10,118 bases of DNA from Opitutaceae bacterium UBA3033 (GTDB lineage Bacteria > Verrucomicrobiota > Verrucomicrobiia > Opitutales > Opitutaceae), in NCBI GenBank assembly GCA_002367815.1, contig DFDG01000027.1:1-10118 (forward strand). The letters run 5' to 3'. Under the pieces are notes generated by a model. It saw only the letters and a program-made list of their open reading frames with translations. It did no database searches and was not told the origin of the DNA. The position numbers were made by a program, and so were the translations under genes. Shown here in pieces: positions 6,908-10,118 of the stretch (position 1 is the first letter of the stretch; each line of letters starts with the position of its first letter).

Positions 6908-6968
6908 GCTCCACTGGCCAAGTGCTGAACGGTCGTGACAAAATATAAAACTGCGACCGCCCCAAGCT
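6908..6968 (+). promoter_or_regulatory. Short intergenic gap with possible -10 element
   Basis: These 61 bases separate the cupin and membrane-protein genes. An AT-rich core (AAAATATAAAA, 6940-6950) contains TATAAA at 6944-6949, a possible -10 element, and is flanked by the inverted repeat GGTCG (6931-6935) / CGACC (6954-6958). No convincing -35 box is seen. The arrangement could mean that the membrane-protein gene has its own promoter and is independent of the cupin operon. Evidence is weak. Confidence 0.3.
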
Positions 6969-8453
6969 GTGCTCGAAACTAAAAACAACGATGCGCCTTT
7001 GACTCCTCCGAGATATATCGGAGCTCTCTTCGTCGCCCTGGTCACCACGGTCACCGGACTGCGCTGGGCCACTTTCAATTACGCCGGTTCACCTTTGCCA
7101 TTTTTTGATCAATGGTTGGCCGAGTTTAACAACCTGTATCTGAACGGCGTAGTGAATGGGACCGGCGTGTGGTTCACTGCCCATAACGAACATCATCAAA
7201 TCACGATGAAACTCGCGAGCATGCTCGGGTTTCTGCTCAATGGTTATTGGGGCGTAAAGTTTCTCGGGGTGGCAGCCGGAGTGGTGCGTGCGGCTTGTGC
7301 CGGAGTCGCGTGGTTGCTTCTGAGTCATCAAGCGACCGATCGTCAACGCATCCTAATGTGGCTGGTCTGTGCAATTGGTTTCGGCGTGCCGTGGTCGGCA
7401 TTCAATGCCCTCAATGGCATGCAAATCAGCTTCTTCTTCGCCGACCTCGCGATGCTGTTTTCATTACTGGTCGTGCAACGCTGGCAGGGTTGGCGAAGTG
7501 GAATAACTTTGATTATATTGATACTGATTGGACTGGGCAGCATGGCCTCGGCTCTCGCGATACCTTTGGCCACATTGACTTTGCATCTGGCCGAAAGAAA
7601 ACCGCGACCCGGCTTTGTCGTTTGTTGGGTCGGCACACTTATTTTTGCCGTGATTTACGTGCTCAGCAAAGGGGGCACCGGCTCAATTCAATCAATTCCT
7701 GATTCGATCCATTTCTTCCTGACACTACTGGCCTGGCCTTTGCCTTGGGCCATCTGGGGAGCCGCAATTTTAGCGGGAGGGATAGCACTGTTGATCCTGC
7801 ATATTCGCCGGCAGGCCGGACCCAGACTCGCCATCGCCTATGCGTTCGGTGTCTTTGCCGTCGGCAATATTGCGATGCTCGCCTTGGGTCGCACTCCGAC
7901 GGAGTTTCACCCTCGCCATTGGGAGTCGGTTGGTTGGCTGCCATTCGCCATCATTATTGTGCTGCTGAGCTTCGCCCTGAATTGCCGTCTAAAACCAGTA
8001 ATTCGTCTGGTAAGCATCATTCTTGCTGGCGTGGTTGTTACCACAGTGGGACTGAAATTTGCGCACACCACCTGGCCCGACCTGCGGGCATCGCATGAAA
8101 ATCGCGAAACGATCGTGCAGCACTATCGGGAGGCTCTGCTCTCCGGTGATTTCCGTGCCGAATCGGCGCGAGTTAACGAACAGTTGATCGCCCGTGACTA
8201 CACCTTTTTTGATGATCCGATTGGTCGCTTCGCAATTCATCCTATCGCCGCTCAAAACATCACGGCCGCACCGCTGCCAGCCTTGGCCTTGCTGGGTCCA
8301 GATATTCTGCCAAGTCGCGAACCCAGCATATCTGCCAAAATAATAAGCGGATTGATCCGTGCCGGTGGCGGCATCGCTATTATAGGCATGCTGACTTTTT
8401 CCTTTATCGGCATCGCTGTATTTCGCCAAGCCAGTAAGCCAAACAAAGAGTAA
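6969..8453 (+). CDS. Polytopic membrane protein, GT-C glycosyltransferase-like, function unknown
   Basis: The predicted 494-residue protein is strongly hydrophobic, with roughly nine to eleven membrane segments, for example near residues 17-35, 97-118, 128-142, 152-170, 178-204, 217-233, 247-278, 287-307, 322-338, 345-361 and 459-485. After the first membrane segment it carries PFFDQWLAE (44-52), HNEHHQITMKL (72-82) and LLNGYW (89-94). I recognise this order, DQW then HNEH then NG-W, from a group of hypothetical proteins with GT-C (PMT/ArnT-like) topology. A GRTPTEFHPRHWES segment (307-320) lies between late membrane segments. A soluble stretch (about 366-455) precedes a final membrane helix. 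If the resemblance is right, it may transfer sugars from a lipid carrier at the outer face of the inner membrane; this is inference. The start is uncertain: I use the GTG at 6969, but a TTG at 6999 (protein starting at PPRYIG after two residues) is possible. It is followed by a strong hairpin. Confidence 0.75.
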   Translation: MLETKNNDAPLTPPRYIGALFVALVTTVTGLRWATFNYAGSPLPFFDQWLAEFNNLYLNGVVNGTGVWFTAHNEHHQITMKLASMLGFLLNGYWGVKFLGVAAGVVRAACAGVAWLLLSHQATDRQRILMWLVCAIGFGVPWSAFNALNGMQISFFFADLAMLFSLLVVQRWQGWRSGITLIILILIGLGSMASALAIPLATLTLHLAERKPRPGFVVCWVGTLIFAVIYVLSKGGTGSIQSIPDSIHFFLTLLAWPLPWAIWGAAILAGGIALLILHIRRQAGPRLAIAYAFGVFAVGNIAMLALGRTPTEFHPRHWESVGWLPFAIIIVLLSFALNCRLKPVIRLVSIILAGVVVTTVGLKFAHTTWPDLRASHENRETIVQHYREALLSGDFRAESARVNEQLIARDYTFFDDPIGRFAIHPIAAQNITAAPLPALALLGPDILPSREPSISAKIISGLIRAGGGIAIIGMLTFSFIGIAVFRQASKPNKE

Positions 8454-8455
8454 AG

Positions 8456-8481
8456 ATGCCTCGGGGCAAGCCCCGAGGCAT
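8456..8481 (+). terminator. Strong hairpin after the membrane-protein gene
   Basis: A perfect 11-bp stem, ATGCCTCGGGG (8456-8466) and CCCCGAGGCAT (8471-8481), closes a CAAG loop and starts two bases after the stop codon region of the membrane-protein gene. It is followed by only a short T-run (TTTG), so it is a moderately good intrinsic terminator. Its GGGGCAAGCCCC core resembles the other palindromes in this intergenic region, so it may also belong to a repeat family. Confidence 0.7.
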
Positions 8482-8532
8482 TTGAGCAATCTCAATGCCA
8501 ACCCTCGATGCTTGCCCATTTCTTCGCCTTTA

Positions 8533-8613
8533 TGTAGGAGCGTGCTTGCACGTGATTCGGTCGCCCCCACCTGACCGACCTTCGTCTCAATCGCGTGCAA
8601 GCACGCTCCTACA
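8533..8613. repeat. REP/BIME-like inverted repeat pair
   Basis: Two 25-base arms, 8533-8557 and 8589-8613, are reverse complements with a single mismatch (T at 8553 against C in the complement of the right arm). They are separated by 31 bases. Each arm starts outside with TGTAGGAGC and holds its own small palindrome, CGTGC-TT-GCACG. The spacer also holds CGGTC (8558-8562) and GACCG (8573-8577). The layout resembles bacterial interspersed mosaic elements made of two head-to-head REP sequences, and TGTAGGAGCG-type REP units are well known from other genomes such as Pseudomonas. Such elements are usually mobilised by a RAYT transposase, which is not present in this window. Confidence 0.8.
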
Positions 8614-8624
8614 TTCCAACCAAG

Positions 8625-8640
8625 CCGGAGCAAGCTCCGG
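8625..8640. repeat. Short perfect palindrome with CAAG loop
   Basis: CCGGAG (8625-8630) and CTCCGG (8635-8640) close a CAAG loop. The core GAGCAAGCTC follows the same pattern as GGGCAAGCCC at 8463-8474 and GTGCAAGCAC at 8595-8604 in the same intergenic region. It probably belongs to the same family of palindromic repeats and has no T-run. Confidence 0.6.
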
Positions 8641-8660
8641 GGTATCGGACCTGTTGCGAA

Positions 8661-8686
8661 TAAAAAGCCGGGTTATAAATCCGGCT
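8661..8686 (-). terminator. Rho-independent terminator for the OPT transporter gene
   Basis: Read on the minus strand, the stem AGCCGG (complement of 8681-8686) and CCGGCT (complement of 8666-8671) closes a 9-base AT-rich loop and is followed directly by TTTTTATT. This is a classical intrinsic terminator about 67 bases downstream of the transporter stop codon. Confidence 0.75.
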
Positions 8687-8712
8687 CGAACTGGGTTATG
8701 TTATAGAGAGAA

Positions 8713-8737
8713 GGCCTGGCGTCGACGCGACCAGGCC
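8713..8737 (-). terminator. Hairpin just after the OPT transporter gene
   Basis: A perfect 7-bp stem, GGCCTGG (8713-8719) and CCAGGCC (8731-8737), encloses an 11-base loop containing the palindrome CGTCGACG (8720-8727). On the minus strand it lies 16 bases after the transporter stop codon and is followed by TTCTCTCTATAA, a weak T-rich tail. It may act with the terminator at 8661-8686 as a tandem pair, or protect the mRNA 3' end. Confidence 0.55.
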
Positions 8738-8752
8738 ACGCCAACCAAGAGC

Positions 8753-10104
8753 CTATCGCTTGACGGGTTTCAGTATCTTTTCGCGACCGACGTAATAAAG
8801 CAGGCCGATGATTATAGCGAATGGGATCAAAGAAAGCAGATCGGAATAAGTGCCATGGAAGAACGGATTGTGCGCGGTCGACCACGCAAACAGCGCTGCA
8901 TCAAATTCATCGAGCACGCCAGCCAGAAATGCGATGATGATACCCGCGATCGCCCCACCCGCGATATATCCTGAAGCCAAGAGCACACCCGGACTCTTGT
9001 CACTTTCCTCAATGTGCTGCTCTTCGTTCATATGAGCGCGCGCTGCCTGTTTGCGGCCATGCCGATCCACCAGCCAGCGGATCAGCCCACCAATGAAAAT
9101 CGGCGAGGAGGATGACAGCGGCAGATAAACGCCGACCGCAAATGCCAGTGCCGGCACGAATGACATTTCCAACACTACCGCAATCATCACCCCGAGCAGC
9201 ACCAGCGCCCACGGCAATTTGCGATCGAGAATCCCCTTGATGATGTAGGACATCAGCACGGCTTTGGGCGCATCAAATTTATTGGTGACCGTAGTGCCGT
9301 CGGGCCGGGTTTTATAAACCCCATTAATCCCGGGATCGACGAACCAGACGGCGTCACCGGTCTCGTTGACCAGGTAACGGCCAGCCGGTCCACCGACGGC
9401 GTCAGTCTTTTGCCAAACAAGATAACTGTTGCCGTCATCCCGCGCTTGCGGGCCGACCAGTGTCTCGTGCTTGCTCAACAAACTGGCATCGGTGTGCAAT
9501 TCCGCCCGGGCCACTTCTGCCGCTGGCATATAAACCGTGCCCGCGGCATTGAGTTTGAGTAAAATAGGTCCCAGCAAAAGCGCCGATAAAAATGCCCCGG
9601 CCAGAATCGCCAACTGTTGATATTTCGGCGTCGCCCCGAGCAGGAAGCCGGTCTTGAGATCCTGTGAAGTAGTGCCGCCATTGGACGCGGCGATGCAGAC
9701 AATCGCCCCCACCGAAAGCGCGGTCACGTAGTGTGTGCCGCCCGTCCAACCAACCATCAGAAACACCAGGCAGGTGAACAAAAGAGTCGCCACCGTCATG
9801 CCGGAGATCGGATTGGACGAGGAACCAATCTCACCCGTCAGTCGCGATGAAACGGTGACGAAAAGAAATCCGAATAGCACTATGAGCAACGCGCCGAGCA
9901 GATTCATATGCAGCGAGGGAGCCAGCACCACGACGGCGATCAGGACCACAATACCGACGGCTACAAATTTCATCGAAAGATCGCGATCCGTGCGCGGAGT
10001 CTCCGCCGTCGTGTCGGTCTTGCCCTTGGTCAAACGCAAATCCTTCAACCCGCCCTTGATACCGCTCCAAATGGTCGGGATCGATTGGATGAGGCTGATG
10101 ATTC
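8753..10104 (-). CDS. OPT-family oligopeptide transporter, C-terminal part (5' truncated at contig end)
   Basis: This is a partial inner-membrane transporter of about 449 visible residues; bacterial OPT proteins are typically about 600-700, so roughly a third is missing. A TTG at 10048 is in frame but is an internal leucine: the frame stays open to the contig edge, adding IISLIQSIPTIWSGIKGG. Residues below are numbered from that TTG codon. Membrane segments include about 27-45, 49-66, 85-100, 107-121, 145-165, 277-296, 299-318, 355-377 and 404-420. Family-like stretches are SSRLTGEIGSSSNPISGMT (67-85), SNGGTTSQDLKTGFLLGATP (122-141), PKAVLMSYIIKGILDRKLPW (261-280), YLPLSSSSPIFIGGLIR (308-324) and GVLLASGYIAGGAIAGI (354-370). 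A soluble insert (about 172-260, with YLVWQKTDAVGGPAGRYLV) lies between membrane segments, and I recall similar inserts in bacterial OPT proteins. The role is proton-coupled uptake of peptides or metal chelates; the substrate cannot be read. It is convergent with the membrane-protein gene and unrelated to the demethylation genes. Confidence 0.9.
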
Positions 10105-10118
10105 AGATCGGAAGAGCG
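10105..10118 (+). other. Residual Illumina adapter sequence at contig end
   Basis: The last 14 bases, AGATCGGAAGAGCG, are identical to the start of the Illumina TruSeq adapter. They interrupt the otherwise open transporter frame at exactly this point, creating a stop codon at 10103-10105. They are best treated as untrimmed adapter and not genomic DNA. Confidence 0.95.

Noticed and set aside
8456..8640. A CRISPR array
   Set aside because: The repeats are palindromes of unequal length and sequence with no regular spacers, and no cas genes are present.
7989..8974. Open frames on both strands crossing the palindrome-rich gap (minus 7989-8633, plus 8495-8974)
   Set aside because: They run through REP-like repeats and terminators and overlap recognisable genes antisense; their low-complexity translations have no family features.

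Overview
The window looks like the end of a bacterial contig of moderate GC content. It has compact genes, mostly without good Shine-Dalgarno sequences, and GC-rich palindromic repeats between genes. The mix of a LigM-type folate-dependent aryl O-demethylase, a MetF fused to a cysteine-rich MTHFR_C domain, an unusual double cupin and small dispersed palindromes suggests Verrucomicrobiota or a related PVC-type bacterium. No rRNA or other phylogenetic marker is present, so this assignment is inference only. The last 14 bases match the start of the Illumina TruSeq adapter, so genuine sequence probably ends near position 10104.

Minus strand, 29-3916: three genes read leftward in the order MTHFR (MetF plus MTHFR_C domain), LigM/GcvT-like O-demethylase, PurU. 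Together they form a coherent one-carbon route. The demethylase would move the methyl group of a methoxylated aromatic acid to tetrahydrofolate. MTHFR would oxidise 5-methyl-THF to methylene-THF. After an unseen FolD step, PurU would release formate and regenerate THF. The LigM-like and PurU genes overlap by 14 bp, so they are very probably translated together.

Plus strand, 4097-6907: a divergent 180-bp intergenic region leads into an AraC-family regulator, a fumarylacetoacetate hydrolase (FAH) family enzyme and a tandem double cupin. The two cupin halves keep an exact 177-residue register and both retain a full set of metal ligands. The FAH-family enzyme and the cupin could act on ring-cleavage products of the demethylated aromatic, but this is only suggested by proximity.

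Plus strand, 6969-8453: a multi-spanning membrane protein with a DQW and HNEH arrangement near its N terminus, resembling GT-C-type glycosyltransferase-like hypothetical proteins. It ends at a strong hairpin. The convergent region 8454-8752 is packed with palindromes: the terminator hairpin, a REP/BIME-like inverted pair, a short palindrome with the same GCAAGC core, and two more hairpins that probably terminate the opposing gene.

Minus strand, 8753-10104: the C-terminal part of an OPT-family oligopeptide transporter, cut off at its 5' end by the contig edge.
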